From positions 1 through 64,000 of the forward strand of contig NZ_JGVK01000006.1 of NCBI RefSeq assembly GCF_000731795.2: a stretch of DNA of 64,000 nt. Reading direction: 5' to 3'. Numbering within the stretch: position 1 is the first letter of the stretch; each line of letters begins with the position of its first letter. Positions 11,580-21,945 of this stretch are shown here, one piece after another. Source of the DNA: Candidatus Photodesmus blepharonis (lineage in GTDB: Bacteria > Pseudomonadota > Gammaproteobacteria > Enterobacterales > Vibrionaceae). The translations under genes were made by a program, and so were the position numbers. Under the pieces are notes generated by a model. That model was not told where the DNA came from. It was given only the letters and a program-made list of their open reading frames with translations, and searched no databases.

Positions 11580-12545
11580 ATGAAATGTAACGCTACAAAT
11601 CGCAAAAGTCGTCCGATTAATGGAATTATCTTGCTTGATAAACCAATGGGTATTTCATCCAATCAAGCGCTACAACAAGTTAAGCACATTTATTTTGCTC
11701 AAAAAGCAGGTCATGCTGGTACGCTTGATCCATTGGCAACAGGTATGTTACCGATCTATTTAGGTGAAGCAACAAAATTTGCTCAATTTTCATTAAATGC
11801 TGATAAATCCTATGTTGTAAAAGCAAAACTTGGTGAACGTACTAATACTTCAGACTCCTATGGTAACGTAATTAAAGTACGTGAAGTAAACATAACCCAT
11901 AAACAATTAAAATGTTCTATAGCCAGCTTTCAGGGTGAAATAAATCAAATACCTTCAATGTTTTCTGCAGTGAAATATCAAGGTTCTCCACTTTACAAAT
12001 ATGCTCGAAAAGGTATTGAAGTCTTACGCAAAACACGTAAAGTTACCGTTTATTCTATCAAACTTCTCCAATTTAAAGATCGTGAAATAAAAATAAACAT
12101 TCACTGCTCAAAAGGAACTTATATTCGCACTATTGTCGATGATCTTGGTGAGATGCTTGGTTGCGGTGCGCATGTAACTTACCTACGTCGTACTAGTATT
12201 TCTAAATATCCGCGCGAAAAAATGGTAACACTGGAAGAACTTAATCAATTATTTAAAAAAGTCAAAAAAAAGGTTGCTCCACAAAAACTCTTAGATTTTC
12301 TTTTGATCCCAATAGACGCTGCTGTTGAAAATTTGCCTGAAATCAATATAAACAAAGAGCTTGCACAACGATTTCAACATGGTACATCAATTCAAGCAAC
12401 AGAAACAGAATCGCTCGACAGAGGTACTATTGCTCGAATAACAAGTGGTGAAGAAAGAACCTTTATTGGTACTGCAACAATAAAAAATAATGGCCAAGTG
12501 GCTCCAAAACGTCTAGTAATTAACACACACAACAGAGCGAAATAA
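11580..12545 (+). CDS. truB: tRNA pseudouridine(55) synthase TruB
   Basis: Makes pseudouridine 55 in the T loop of tRNAs. The 321 residues compare with 314 in E. coli. The motif GHAGTLDPLATGMLPI holds the catalytic aspartate at residue 50; CSKGTYIRT and the C-terminal PUA-like region are visible. The Shine-Dalgarno is weak (run of A before ATG), 17 bp after rbfA, suggesting coupled translation. In E. coli rpsO and pnp follow; here the next gene is crp on the opposite strand, so the operon ends with truB. Confidence 0.96.
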   Translation: MKCNATNRKSRPINGIILLDKPMGISSNQALQQVKHIYFAQKAGHAGTLDPLATGMLPIYLGEATKFAQFSLNADKSYVVKAKLGERTNTSDSYGNVIKVREVNITHKQLKCSIASFQGEINQIPSMFSAVKYQGSPLYKYARKGIEVLRKTRKVTVYSIKLLQFKDREIKINIHCSKGTYIRTIVDDLGEMLGCGAHVTYLRRTSISKYPREKMVTLEELNQLFKKVKKKVAPQKLLDFLLIPIDAAVENLPEININKELAQRFQHGTSIQATETESLDRGTIARITSGEERTFIGTATIKNNGQVAPKRLVINTHNRAK

Positions 12546-12725
12546 CACCAGAGAAAAACTTAATCATTGATGCCAATTCAAGCGCAAGCATAAACATTAA
12601 ATCAATGCAAATAACCAAAATACAAGTCGCTAATAAGCAAAACCCACTTTACCTAATCTTAAATTCTGAACGTTTTATAACTTAAAGACAGAGAATAAAA
12701 CATTCAATTCATTAGCTATTCAAAA

Positions 12726-13358
12726 TTAACGTGTACCGTAAACAACAATGGTCTTACCATGAGCAGAAATTAAATTTTGTTCTTCTAGCATCTTTAAAAT
12801 ACGACCTACTGTTTCTCGAGAACAACCAACAATTTGTCCGATTTCTTGACGAGTAATCTTTATCTGCATACCATCAGGATGCGTCATAGCGTCAGGTTGT
12901 TTTGCTAAATTTAGTAAGGTTTGTGCAATGCGACCGGTAACATCTAAAAATGCTAAATCACCAACCTTTTGGCTGGTAACCTGTAAACGTTTCGCAGTCT
13001 GCGATGATAAACGCATTAGAATATCCGGATTAACTTGAATAAGTTGACGAAATTTCTTAAATGAAATTTCAGCAATTTCACAAGGGGACTTTGTACGAAC
13101 CCATGCTGTACGTTCTTGATCTTCTTCAAACAAACCAAGTTCACCGATAAAATCGCCTTGATTGAGATAAGAAAGAATCATTTCTTTGCCCTCCTCATCT
13201 TTAATAAGGACCGAAACAGAACCTTTAACGATATAGTATAACGTTTCAGCTTTTTCACCAGCGTGAATTAACATGCTTTTTGAAGGATACTTATGAATAT
13301 GACAATGTGAAAGAAACCATTCTAGCGTCGGATCGGTTTGAGGTTTACCTAGAACCAT
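12726..13358 (-). CDS. crp: cAMP receptor protein CRP
   Basis: Global cAMP-dependent regulator, 210 residues as in E. coli. The cAMP pocket contains [11 protein letters not shown] and QERTAWVR, with threonine at the E. coli serine position (a conservative change). The C-terminal helix-turn-helix includes [21 protein letters not shown] with the DNA-contacting R-E-x-x-x-R residues. AAGGAAG lies about 7 nt upstream of the ATG. It is encoded convergent to truB and divergent from aphA. Carbon-source regulation therefore seems retained despite the reduced gene set. Confidence 0.98.
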   Translation of the reverse strand: MVLGKPQTDPTLEWFLSHCHIHKYPSKSMLIHAGEKAETLYYIVKGSVSVLIKDEEGKEMILSYLNQGDFIGELGLFEEDQERTAWVRTKSPCEIAEISFKKFRQLIQVNPDILMRLSSQTAKRLQVTSQKVGDLAFLDVTGRIAQTLLNLAKQPDAMTHPDGMQIKITRQEIGQIVGCSRETVGRILKMLEEQNLISAHGKTIVVYGTR

Positions 13359-13870
13359 AATATCTCACTTCCTTTATACGGGGCACACACATTACTTTCC
13401 ATATCTTAGCAAAAGCTAATATGTAGGCTAACTTGTATTTCAGTCAATAATAGCATCCTTGTCGGGATACAACTTCTCTATAATTAATCAGGTGATAAAA
13501 TCCTAATGGTATATGAAATCGTAAAAACAATCACGTCATTGGAAAAGCAAAAAACCTAATCATTCACTTCAATAATTAACTATAAAACCAGTAGTGAAAA
13601 TCACGCCACGCTCCTTTCAGCATATTTGAATACTTTCGTCTATTCTTGAAAGATCGAGGTTAACAAACAGACTTGAACCCCGAAATCAACATGTTTACTA
13701 AAATCATTTTAAAAATAAGGAAAAATCTCATTATACTTTAAAACAGATCAAATATACTTTCTTTAAAGTTACAACTATTTCTAGAAAATTTGCAAAAGCA
13801 TGGTACTAAAATACAATCAAAAATACATGGAACAACACAATAAACAGTATTTAAAACTAATAAGATATTT

Positions 13871-13892
13871 TTATTGAGTTTTTTATCATTTT
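13871..13892 (+). promoter_or_regulatory. Candidate LuxR/HapR operator upstream of aphA
   Basis: The half-sites TTATTGA (13871-13877) and TTTATCA (13882-13888) sit at the spacing of the published LuxR-family palindrome as I recall it, with about 15 of 22 positions matching. A TATACT at 13931-13936 would place the site near -72 to -51 of the inferred aphA start. That is similar to the region where HapR represses aphA in V. cholerae. The match is by eye. Confidence 0.5.
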
Positions 13893-13990
13893 TTGTCTGT
13901 CTATACCTACTCTGCACTTGCTATGTTGGGTATACTATGGCCTGTCTGCGAAAACATTTCAATACCAATATGTTTTCAGATTCAATATTT

Positions 13991-14010
13991 TGTTCTGTCA
14001 ATGCAGAACA
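13991..14010 (+). promoter_or_regulatory. 7-bp hairpin in presumed aphA leader
   Basis: TGTTCTG (13991-13997) pairs perfectly with CAGAACA (14004-14010) around the loop TCAATG. It would lie in a 5' untranslated region of about 260 nt if the inferred promoter is right. aphA leaders in vibrios are sRNA targets, so structure here could matter. There is no T tract, so it is not a terminator. Confidence 0.35.
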
Positions 14011-14202
14011 CATTGCTTAATAAATTGATGGAACCAACAAGACAAAGCTGGTTTTATACTGTTTTAATAAATAAGTAAAATTATTTTGTTTATGTTAATC
14101 AATCGGTTAATTTTAACATATGCTAAATATAGCACTCCTAAATTTAGTAAAACACTCTGATACCTACAACTTAACCTATTGAGTATTTGGATTTATATAA
14201 AG

Positions 14203-14739
14203 ATGTCACTACCACACGTAATCCTAACAATTTTGAGTACACGCGATGCTACCGGATACGATATTACTAAAGAATTCTCCTCTAGCGTTGGTTACTTTTG
14301 GAAAGCGAGCCATCAACAAGTTTATCGAGAACTGAATAAGATGGCTTCAAGCAAGCTCGTCACTTACAAAAATGAACCTCAAGAGGGTAAACCTGATCGT
14401 AAAGTTTACTCAATTACTAACGATGGTCGTGACACACTAGAAAAATGGTTCGAACAACCAACTGCACATCCAACCATACGTGATGAAGTTACTGCAAAAT
14501 TAGTAGCCTGCGGGGTTCAATCTTCTATAGCATTTCAAACACAATTTTCTGAATTAATTGAAGAATCTCGAAAACTTGTACTTTCCTATCAAAAAATTGA
14601 AGCAAAGTATAGTGCTGTACTAAATAAACAGCAACGCCTAGAACGTTTGACTTTACGTCGTAATCTATTACTTCGTCGAGCATGGATTGTCTGGGCTGAA
14701 GAAACACTATCAGAATTGGATTCACTTTCCAAAATTTAG
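14203..14739 (+). CDS. aphA: PadR-family virulence/quorum regulator AphA
   Basis: Low-cell-density master regulator of Vibrio quorum sensing. The sequence from MSLPHVILTILSTRD through GYDITKEF, YFWKASHQQVYREL and EPQEGKPDRKVYSIT is clearly AphA, not a generic PadR protein. The N-terminal winged helix (1-90) is followed by a coiled-coil dimerisation region rich in E, K and L. The open frame begins at a TTG at 14179, but homology begins at the ATG at 14203, giving 178 residues against about 179 in V. cholerae. The Shine-Dalgarno is weak (AAAG). It is monocistronic, with a long upstream region containing a candidate LuxR box. Confidence 0.95.
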   Translation: MSLPHVILTILSTRDATGYDITKEFSSSVGYFWKASHQQVYRELNKMASSKLVTYKNEPQEGKPDRKVYSITNDGRDTLEKWFEQPTAHPTIRDEVTAKLVACGVQSSIAFQTQFSELIEESRKLVLSYQKIEAKYSAVLNKQQRLERLTLRRNLLLRRAWIVWAEETLSELDSLSKI

Positions 14740-14915
14740 TTAAAGCTATAAAAAAGTGACACCACATATGATGGGATTCCACCTTCGCTTGAGAGAATTT
14801 AAAAAAGGCTCTGCACTCTTACTTCTACAATTGCAGATTACACAGAAGCGGTAGCTTACAACCATTCCAACATTTTAATCGTTTTTGAATCAGTAAGCTT
14901 GTAAGAAGTAAAAAT

Positions 14916-15962
14916 TTACTTTAACTTATCTTCTGATTTTTTATCACGGCCTAATAAGTCCTGAGCAGCTAAATGTATATTCTTCCCTTGATACAATACT
15001 TGATATATCTGCTCAACAATTGGCATCTCCACATTCATACGTTCAGCAAGCATGCATACCTCTTTTGTATTACGATAACCTTCAATTACCTGACCTATTC
15101 CTTTTTGAGCTATATCCACACTTTTACCCTGCCCTACAGCCAAGCCAAAACGACGATTGCGAGACTGATCATCAGTGCAAGTTAATATTAAATCTCCAAG
15201 TCCAGCCATACCCATAAAAGTCTCGGTTTTTGCACCTAACGCGCACCCAAGACGCGTCATTTCTGCTAAACCGCGAGTAATCAGGGCAGTACGAGCATTT
15301 GCTCCAAAACCAACTCCATCTGACATACCAGCGCCAATTGCAATCACGTTCTTTACTGCGCCACCAACTTGAATACCAGTAAAATCTCGATTTACGTAAA
15401 CGCGGAATGTTTTGTTACAGTGAATTTTTTCTTGTAATTCTCGTACAAATTGGGCATTAGGTGAAGCAACTGAAATCGCAGTTGGCATACCCATCGCAAG
15501 TTCCCTGGCAAACGTTGGACCAGATAAGACAGCTAGTGCATACTGATCGCCAATAATATCATTAGCCACTTCTTCTAATAAACGACCCGTTCCCGGCTCA
15601 AGTCCCTTAGTAGCCCAACAAATTCGAGTATCTGTACGTAAATAAGGTTTTAAACTGTTTAGTACAACGCTAAATACACGACTTGGCACAACAATCAATA
15701 AATCACGACTTAACTTAACTACCTTCTCTAGATCCGGTTCAAGAATGAGCGTTTTAGGGAAACAAATACCAGGTAAAAACTCATGATTAGCACGATCTGA
15801 ATCCAACTTTTCTACGTGCTCTGCTTTATGTCCCCACAGAACAACAATATTTGTACCACTACGAGAAAGTGAAATAGCCAATGATGTACCATAAGAACCT
15901 GCACCAATCACTGCTATAGCGACCTTTTTCCCATATATATTATCCATACTAAAATCTATCAT
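14916..15962 (-). CDS. gpsA: Glycerol-3-phosphate dehydrogenase [NAD(P)+] GpsA
   Basis: Reduces dihydroxyacetone phosphate to sn-glycerol-3-phosphate for phospholipid synthesis. The Rossmann motif [11 protein letters not shown] is near the N-terminus. [15 protein letters not shown], the catalytic-lysine region [13 protein letters not shown], and GLGDLILTC are all typical. Three methionine starts are possible. I take the ATG at 15962, which follows GAAAGGG closely, giving 348 residues; the ATG at 15947 gives 343, nearer Vibrio length. Order gpsA-secB-(grxC)-yibN is conserved, but grxC is missing here. Confidence 0.96.
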   Translation of the reverse strand: MIDFSMDNIYGKKVAIAVIGAGSYGTSLAISLSRSGTNIVVLWGHKAEHVEKLDSDRANHEFLPGICFPKTLILEPDLEKVVKLSRDLLIVVPSRVFSVVLNSLKPYLRTDTRICWATKGLEPGTGRLLEEVANDIIGDQYALAVLSGPTFARELAMGMPTAISVASPNAQFVRELQEKIHCNKTFRVYVNRDFTGIQVGGAVKNVIAIGAGMSDGVGFGANARTALITRGLAEMTRLGCALGAKTETFMGMAGLGDLILTCTDDQSRNRRFGLAVGQGKSVDIAQKGIGQVIEGYRNTKEVCMLAERMNVEMPIVEQIYQVLYQGKNIHLAAQDLLGRDKKSEDKLK

Positions 15963-16061
15963 TACCCTTTCTAAATGCAAATACATCATGGCTAATAACA
16001 GCTATTTTGTATACTTAATTACTAAACAAAAACTATTAAGTTCCTTCACTCAAGACTCTGT

Positions 16062-16520
16062 TTAATTTTTTCTTTGATCTACCTTCTGTTGTAAGTACTT
16101 CATGAACAATGCATCAAAATTAACTGGAGCAAGGTTAAGCTGAGGAAACGTACCTTTAATAACTAAATTTGACACTGTTTCGCGAGCATATGGAAATAGA
16201 ATACTAGGACAAAAAGCACCTAGACAATGAGCTAGTTTACTAGTGTCTATCTTACTTATGTTGAAAACACCACCTTGCTGAATTTCACATAGGAAAGCCA
16301 TCTCTTGGGCATTTTTAACAGTCACTATTAAACGTAGCAATACTTCGTAAATACCTTCATCTAATTTGCAACTTCGAGTATCAATATCCAGCTTTATATC
16401 TGGATTCCATTTTTTTTGAAATATGGACGACGAGTGAGGTGCTTCAAAAGACACATCTTTTAAAAAAATACGTTGAATTGCAAAGTTATACACTTCTTTT
16501 TGTCGCAATGACTCAACCAT
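16062..16520 (-). CDS. secB: Protein-export chaperone SecB
   Basis: Tetrameric cytosolic chaperone that delivers unfolded preproteins to SecA. The ATG at 16520 has AAGGA 8 nt upstream and gives 152 residues; the longer frame to 16553 adds 11 unmatched residues. [44 protein letters not shown] and the near-invariant [15 protein letters not shown] are present. It lies upstream of gpsA in the same transcript. The acidic C-terminal tail of E. coli SecB is replaced by a short basic one (KVDQRKN). Confidence 0.96.
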   Translation of the reverse strand: MVESLRQKEVYNFAIQRIFLKDVSFEAPHSSSIFQKKWNPDIKLDIDTRSCKLDEGIYEVLLRLIVTVKNAQEMAFLCEIQQGGVFNISKIDTSKLAHCLGAFCPSILFPYARETVSNLVIKGTFPQLNLAPVNFDALFMKYLQQKVDQRKN

Positions 16521-16576
16521 ATCCAAAATCCTTAAAAATATCGCCAATATCAAATGTAGTATTTTATGCTAAAAAA

Positions 16577-17011
16577 CTATCCCTTATCACGAACCAAAGG
16601 AATATTCGCTTCATTCCAAGAAAGCAGGCCATTTTTCAGTAAATGCACTCTCTTAAAACCTAATTTTGCTAACACGCTTGCACTTTCTTGAGCAATTTGA
16701 CCGGTTTTACACACTACGATTATTGGGATAGACTTTTGGTGCTCAATACTACCAAAATTGCCAGATTTAATCTCGGATGGTGAAAGATTAATTGCATCAA
16801 TAATGTGGCCTTTTTTAAATTCATCTTTTGAACGAACATCTAGTACTACTCCGTTCTCGCGATTTATCAATCGAATAATTTCTGAAACTGTAATCAACTT
16901 ATATGTTGCAGTTAAAGATTTAACAATATTTATAAACAAAGCAGAGAAAAGAGCGATCCAAACCAAGGATAGGATCATATTTTGTTGAAAAAAATCGATA
17001 TACTCTTGCAT
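16577..17011 (-). CDS. yibN: Rhodanese-like membrane-anchored protein YibN
   Basis: A single N-terminal transmembrane segment (about residues 12-32) is followed by a rhodanese domain containing VVLDVRSKDEFKKGHI, AINLSPSEI and the active-site loop VVCKTG with cysteine retained. The length (144) matches YibN. The biological substrate is not established for the family. In E. coli yibN-grxC-secB-gpsA are adjacent; here yibN is followed after 56 bp by secB with no grxC. Family and location are clear, the reaction is not. Confidence 0.9.
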   Translation of the reverse strand: MQEYIDFFQQNMILSLVWIALFSALFINIVKSLTATYKLITVSEIIRLINRENGVVLDVRSKDEFKKGHIIDAINLSPSEIKSGNFGSIEHQKSIPIIVVCKTGQIAQESASVLAKLGFKRVHLLKNGLLSWNEANIPLVRDKG

Positions 17012-17096
17012 ATGCTGCCACTCTCACAGGCTCATAGTAGGTTTTAAAAAGCTGCCCAAACAAAGTAAACAGATAACTTCGTGACAGAATATACAA

Positions 17097-18068
17097 CTAC
17101 GCTTTAAGAAACGGGAATGCTATCACTTGATTAATATGATTACAATTCAATGAAAGCATGATTAAGCGATCGATCCCTAATGCTACCCCTGCGCAATCCG
17201 GTAAACCTGCTTGAAGTGATGCAATTAGGTTATAATCAACAGCTCTAGTTACTAAGCCCAACTTAGTTCGCAAAGCGTTTTTACGCTCAAAACGCGCTAA
17301 TTGTTGAGTTGGATTACTAAGCTCATGAAAACCATTAGCAAGCTCAACACCTTTAAAATATACCTCAAAACGTTCTGCTATCCGCCCGTCTTTTAGATTT
17401 ATCCTAGCAAGTTCAGCTTGTGAAGCAGGAAAATCATAAATAAATACTGGAACTTGCTTACCTATTTTTTTTTCAATACCAAAACGAAATAAAAACTGTA
17501 GTAATGAATCTCTATCTTGTTCCGAATTAGCTATATCACCAAATCCTAGTTTCTTTCCTACCTTTTTTAGCTTTTGTATAGAATCTTCCAATGGACATAC
17601 ATCTAGTATATCGATAAAAACTTGTTGATAACTTATCCGCTGCGCTGCATTACACTTTAGTATCAATTGAAGTAGTTCATCCATTTCATTCATAAGATCA
17701 TAGTGATCAAAATCTACTCTATACCACTCAAGCATTGTAAATTCTGGATTGTGACAACGTCCACTCTCTCCATTACGAAAGGACTTACAAATCTGGTAGA
17801 TACAACCGCTCCCAGCTGCCAATAAACGTTTCATGTGAAATTCTGGACTAGTTACTAAATAAAGAGGGTTAGTATCAGGACGACTAGAAGTAATAAAATG
17901 CGTTTGAAAAACTTCCACATGCACATCAGTTATTGTAGAATGGCTGATGCTAGGTGTATCTACTTCCCAAACATTGCGTTCAAGAAAAAACTGACGAATC
18001 TGATTAACGAGACTAGCACGATGTTTAAGTCGCTTGATTGTTGCTTCTGGTTTCCAGATTGCTTGCAT
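17097..18068 (-). CDS. epmA: EF-P--(R)-beta-lysine ligase EpmA (PoxA/GenX)
   Basis: Class II lysyl-tRNA-synthetase-like enzyme that attaches beta-lysine to elongation factor P, which relieves polyproline stalling. The 323 residues lack an anticodon-binding domain. Motif 2 appears as [12 protein letters not shown]...[10 protein letters not shown], and motif 3 as [19 protein letters not shown] and [11 protein letters not shown] are typical of EpmA. Its partners EpmB and EF-P are outside the window. A GATGAGG lies upstream of the ATG. Confidence 0.95.
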   Translation of the reverse strand: MQAIWKPEATIKRLKHRASLVNQIRQFFLERNVWEVDTPSISHSTITDVHVEVFQTHFITSSRPDTNPLYLVTSPEFHMKRLLAAGSGCIYQICKSFRNGESGRCHNPEFTMLEWYRVDFDHYDLMNEMDELLQLILKCNAAQRISYQQVFIDILDVCPLEDSIQKLKKVGKKLGFGDIANSEQDRDSLLQFLFRFGIEKKIGKQVPVFIYDFPASQAELARINLKDGRIAERFEVYFKGVELANGFHELSNPTQQLARFERKNALRTKLGLVTRAVDYNLIASLQAGLPDCAGVALGIDRLIMLSLNCNHINQVIAFPFLKA

Positions 18069-18188
18069 TTCAAAAACCTCATCTAATAAAAAATTCTATT
18101 TTTTCATAACCATTAACTACATGAACCGAAATCAAAATCTAGAATAAAATTACGGTAATATCATCGGAATAATTTTTTTTTAAAAAAA

Positions 18189-18701
18189 TCAAATTTTATG
18201 CGACAAAATCGAATTAGGTAACTCTAATTCACTATTTTTATTCACCGAAATACCTTTATCAATAACAGTTTTAGCGATATCTTTTGCTTCATCTAAAGAA
18301 TGCATTTCAGCTGCACCACATTGATATTTATTTAATTCAGGAATCTTATTTTGACTCTCCACTTCCAATACATCCTTCATTGCTAACAACCAGGCTGAAA
18401 TAACTTGATTATCTGTCGGCCTACCAATTAGACTCATATAAAATCCTGTGCGACAACCCATCGGAGAAATATCGATGATCTTCACATTTTCATCATTTAG
18501 GTATTTATACATAAAACCAACATATAAATGCTCTAGAGTGTGAATCCCCTTTTCAGATAAAATCTCCTTGTTGGGTTTGGTAAAACGTAAATCAAACACC
18601 ATAATGATATCTCCCTTAGGTGTTGTTATGATTTTCGCAACGCGCACTGCTGGAGCGCGCATTCGTGTGTGATCTACTTTAAAACTATCTAATAGTAGCA
18701 T
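18189..18701 (-). CDS. luxS: S-ribosylhomocysteine lyase LuxS (AI-2 synthase)
   Basis: Cleaves S-ribosylhomocysteine to homocysteine and DPD, the precursor of autoinducer-2. The 170 residues compare with 172 in V. harveyi. The zinc ligands H54, H58 and C128 are present, with E57 in HTLEH and the catalytic C83 in PMGCRTGF. All key residues appear intact, so activity is likely. It follows gshA, the usual gamma-proteobacterial arrangement. The GAAGAAG before the ATG is a good ribosome binding site. With AphA and LuxR nearby it supports a functioning Vibrio-type quorum circuit. Confidence 0.98.
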   Translation of the reverse strand: MLLLDSFKVDHTRMRAPAVRVAKIITTPKGDIIMVFDLRFTKPNKEILSEKGIHTLEHLYVGFMYKYLNDENVKIIDISPMGCRTGFYMSLIGRPTDNQVISAWLLAMKDVLEVESQNKIPELNKYQCGAAEMHSLDEAKDIAKTVIDKGISVNKNSELELPNSILSHKI

Positions 18702-18785
18702 TTTATTTCTTCTTCATAATGTTATCTTAATTTTAGATATATCAGCATAAATTCTTCTTGGTATATCCGAGTATGATTTAAATAG

Positions 18786-20351
18786 TTATTTAACTAAATA
18801 AGCAAAATAACTATTTAAATATTCATCGAAACTTTGAGTATCGGTTTGTTCTCGCTTTGCTTGTATATACCAAGAGCGAGCTACCTCACTTTCCATTTGT
18901 TGCTCGGAATATGTTTTATATTCGTGAGCCAAATACTTAGCAGTGTACTTGTCACCCAACCAACAACCCACTTCGCCTACTCCTCCATATTTTTTAGTGA
19001 GCTTTAACAATTGACCCGAAATAGTTAATTCTGGCTCATCAATCCAAGTACTTAGCTTGCCACAAACATCCCGATATTTGCTCCCTCCATAAGCGTCATC
19101 CATATGTTCAGCAATTAGCAATAACCCTCCAAATACGTATTTAGCCCACTCTTGAAGAGTTAATCGCTCATGATGACAACCAATCTGTAATTTCAAACCT
19201 ACTTTACGGCCTTCAATAACAACTTTATTCCAGTTATTGCGCCAATTCTTTAGATCGTAATCATCCATTGGAGCAGAATGAATTAAAATAGCCCAGGTTA
19301 AAAATAGATCCAAAAAAAGAATTTGCTCTTCAGTAATACCAATTGGACTATATGGATTAACATCTAGCGAACGAACTTCAATGTACTCAACTCCATTATT
19401 TCTTAATGCTTCTGAAGGTTTTTCTCCATTCTTAGGTGCACACTTAGGACGAATTGCTGCATATAATTCATTTTCAATTTGCAATACATTACTATTCAGT
19501 TGTCGGTAATCATTGCCTATTTTGACTCCAATTTTAGCAAAATCCTTAGAAGGTGTCTTAATAACCTTATCTAGATCATCTAGATACTGTTCTAAGCTGT
19601 TAAAACCAATTTTAAAAGCACTTTGTACACTATTAATATAACCAAGATCACTCAAACGCAACGATGTTGCTTGCGGCAAATATAGACTTTGACCTATATT
19701 TTTAAATGGAAATTTAGTATCCCTTCCTTGAATAAATGATGAACATAGAGCTGGAGATGCACCAAAAAAATAGGGGATCAACCAACCGAAACGGTAGTAA
19801 TTTCGAATCAAAGAAAAGTATGCTTGAGATTTACTGTCTTGGCGGGATTTATAATCCTGTTCACCAAATAAAACATCCCAAAAACTTTCTGGAAATGAAA
19901 AATTAAAGTGTACGCCTGAAATAATTTGCATGAAACCGCCATAACGACATTTCAAACCTTTACGATATAGAGTCTTCATTTTCGCAGCATTAGAAGAACC
20001 ATATTGTGCTAAATTTATATCATCTTCACTATTCACATCACAAGGCATAGATAACGGCCATAATTTTTCTTCACCCAATTTAGTTTGCGTGAAATGGTGG
20101 ACATCTTCCAGCTGAGATAACAACATTGATATATCATTTGAAACAGGAGTAATAAATTCTAGGAGAGATTCGGAAAAATCTGTTGTAATCCATTCATTCG
20201 AATGAGCAGAACCTAAACCTTGAGGATGTGGTGTAACTGCCAGTTTTCCATCTTTGTAGCGTAATGTCTCGCGTTCTACACCACGACTGTATTGTGTGAA
20301 TACTTCAAGGTTTCGAGATATTAAGTTCAATCGAGCAGAAAAATTAATCAA
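18786..20351 (-). CDS. gshA: Glutamate-cysteine ligase GshA
   Basis: First step of glutathione synthesis. I chose the TTG at 20351 (reads MINFSARL, aligning with MTDFAARL of Vibrio GshA; AGGTG upstream), giving 521 residues. A GTG at 20363 would add four. Visible signatures are GVERETLR, the substrate/Mg region [33 protein letters not shown], and [12 protein letters not shown]. Glutathione production without the nearby grxC is notable, although other glutaredoxins could exist elsewhere. The next gene downstream is luxS, after 84 bp. Confidence 0.96.
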   Translation of the reverse strand: MINFSARLNLISRNLEVFTQYSRGVERETLRYKDGKLAVTPHPQGLGSAHSNEWITTDFSESLLEFITPVSNDISMLLSQLEDVHHFTQTKLGEEKLWPLSMPCDVNSEDDINLAQYGSSNAAKMKTLYRKGLKCRYGGFMQIISGVHFNFSFPESFWDVLFGEQDYKSRQDSKSQAYFSLIRNYYRFGWLIPYFFGASPALCSSFIQGRDTKFPFKNIGQSLYLPQATSLRLSDLGYINSVQSAFKIGFNSLEQYLDDLDKVIKTPSKDFAKIGVKIGNDYRQLNSNVLQIENELYAAIRPKCAPKNGEKPSEALRNNGVEYIEVRSLDVNPYSPIGITEEQILFLDLFLTWAILIHSAPMDDYDLKNWRNNWNKVVIEGRKVGLKLQIGCHHERLTLQEWAKYVFGGLLLIAEHMDDAYGGSKYRDVCGKLSTWIDEPELTISGQLLKLTKKYGGVGEVGCWLGDKYTAKYLAHEYKTYSEQQMESEVARSWYIQAKREQTDTQSFDEYLNSYFAYLVK

Positions 20352-21227
20352 AATAAGGTTCACCTAATACTAGGTATTCAAACTAAAACACTTTCTAAAA
20401 ATCTCATAAACCAGCCCTTCAAATCTTAAAACATTAAAGAAGCCAGAGTAATTTTACCTCAACCGAGACAAAAGGGAAATTTCAATATCCTATAAAAATT
20501 AATAAGTTAACCATTTCGATTACTAAATTTTAAAATCAAAGAAACAGTTTATTGAAAGTACCTAACTTTAGAAGAAAAAAAACAATCGGACAAAATAACA
20601 CGTATCAAGAAGTTTTTTAGAACTATCCTTATGTCAACTTTTATCTGGAACTCGAACTGTTCTTAAGATGAATAATGAAAGGTAACACCAGGATAATCCT
20701 TCATCAATATATCTACATCAATAATATGAGTCTGACAAATAATATTGAGTAACAACATAAAAACAACATCTGTTTACACATTTGCTAATATGTATTTAGA
20801 TACTATCTAACGGTGAAATAAAGACTGACAATTTAAGAAATTTGGTTGGATTTATTTTTTAAAAATGACGCACTAGACAACCTCTCCTAAAAACGAGATA
20901 CATAAAGAAGTGGTCAGGAAAACAAAAAAACACTCCCATCTTAATATGGTAATTACGATTCCAATCAAGTTTAAATTCTATCTTAAATACAGACTAATTT
21001 CTAATCAATGTCCCTTATGAATCAATACTAATTTTTGGTATGTGTACTCTGTGGAAGAGTAGAAACACTGATTTATATTTAGAGACTAAATCCTTAGCAT
21101 AATACTAAAATACAATTCAGAGGCTTTAGTCAAATAAACTAATCAATCTTTTTTACATTAATTTAATTTTTACTATGGATATATCGAAACTCTAAAAACA
21201 ATCAGCGACTAGGGTATCAGATATAAA
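20352..21227. other. 876-bp spacer between dksA and gshA
   Basis: Very AT-rich, with many stops in all frames and no open frame of note. In many relatives gluQ and pcnB follow dksA, so this could be a decayed gene. I translated the reverse strand by eye and recognised no family. No hairpin with a T tract was found. It is the longest gene-free stretch in the window. Confidence 0.6.
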
Positions 21228-21674
21228 TCAGCCTTGCATCTGTTTTTCCTTAATTTCTGCAAGTGTTTTACAATCGATACAAAGCTCAGCTGTTGGACGA
21301 GCCTCTAAACGACGAATTCCAATCTCAATACCACAGGAATCACAAAAACCAAAATTATCTTCTTCAATCTTACTAAGTGTTTTTTCAATTTTTTTAATCA
21401 AACGACGCTCGCGATCACGATTTCTCAACTCAAGACTAAACTCCTCTTCTTGTGAAGCACGATCAATTGGATCAGGAAAGTTTGCTGCTTCATCCTGCAT
21501 GTAATGAACAGTACGATTCACTTCCTCTCTGAGCTGATTACGCCAAGCCCCCAGAATTTTTGTAAAATGAGCCATTTGTTTGGGTGACATATACTCCTCA
21601 CCCAACTTTTGTTGATAAGGTTCAACACCAGCAGCAGCTAGGATACCCAGCGATTTTTTTTTCAACTCTGGCAT
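21228..21674 (-). CDS. dksA: RNA polymerase-binding transcription factor DksA
   Basis: Secondary-channel factor that works with ppGpp in the stringent response. The 148 residues compare with 151 in E. coli. The coiled-coil tip [11 protein letters not shown] carries D68 and D71, the functional acidic pair. The zinc finger uses C111, C114, C132 and C135. GGAG is about 9 nt upstream of the ATG. Downstream there is only an empty spacer. Confidence 0.97.
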   Translation of the reverse strand: MPELKKKSLGILAAAGVEPYQQKLGEEYMSPKQMAHFTKILGAWRNQLREEVNRTVHYMQDEAANFPDPIDRASQEEEFSLELRNRDRERRLIKKIEKTLSKIEEDNFGFCDSCGIEIGIRRLEARPTAELCIDCKTLAEIKEKQMQG

Positions 21675-21945
21675 GCAGCATATCTCCCATAAATGCCTAA
21701 TGAATCATTTAAGCAGACAAAAGTTTAAAACAGATATAAAGTAAACTAGCAAAGCAGAATTTGAATTATTAATAAAGTAACACCATTGTTAGGTACACTA
21801 GATCAGATTCCATTCAAACCAGCAAAGAATACCCTAAAAATGCTCTACTAATGTTAGGTATCTTAAAATATTTCCAAGTAGTAGTAAAATCATTTAATCG
21901 ACTTTAAACACTTTTCTATCCTTAACTCAAAAATACAAATGTATA

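Larger units (their letters stand above)
13359..14202. other. Long crp-aphA intergenic spacer
   Basis: 844 bp between the divergent crp and aphA genes. It holds a candidate LuxR operator (13871-13892), a TATACT -10-like element at 13931-13936, and a perfect 7-bp hairpin (13991-14010). An open frame at 13893-14078 shows no family resemblance and overlaps these elements, so I do not call it a gene. The rest, 13359-13870, is AT-rich with nothing I recognise beyond the expected crp promoter. Confidence 0.6.

Noticed and set aside
13661-13690. T-arm-like GTTCAAG on the reverse strand
   Set aside because: No paired T stem, acceptor stem or anticodon arm, so not a tRNA.
13893-14078. 61-residue open frame upstream of aphA
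   Set aside because: No family resemblance. It overlaps the candidate LuxR box, promoter and leader hairpin, and lacks a ribosome binding site.
14117-14136. AphA-box-like sequence upstream of aphA (autoregulation)
   Set aside because: One half-site matches 6 of 7 positions, the other only 3 of 7; not better than chance in AT-rich DNA.
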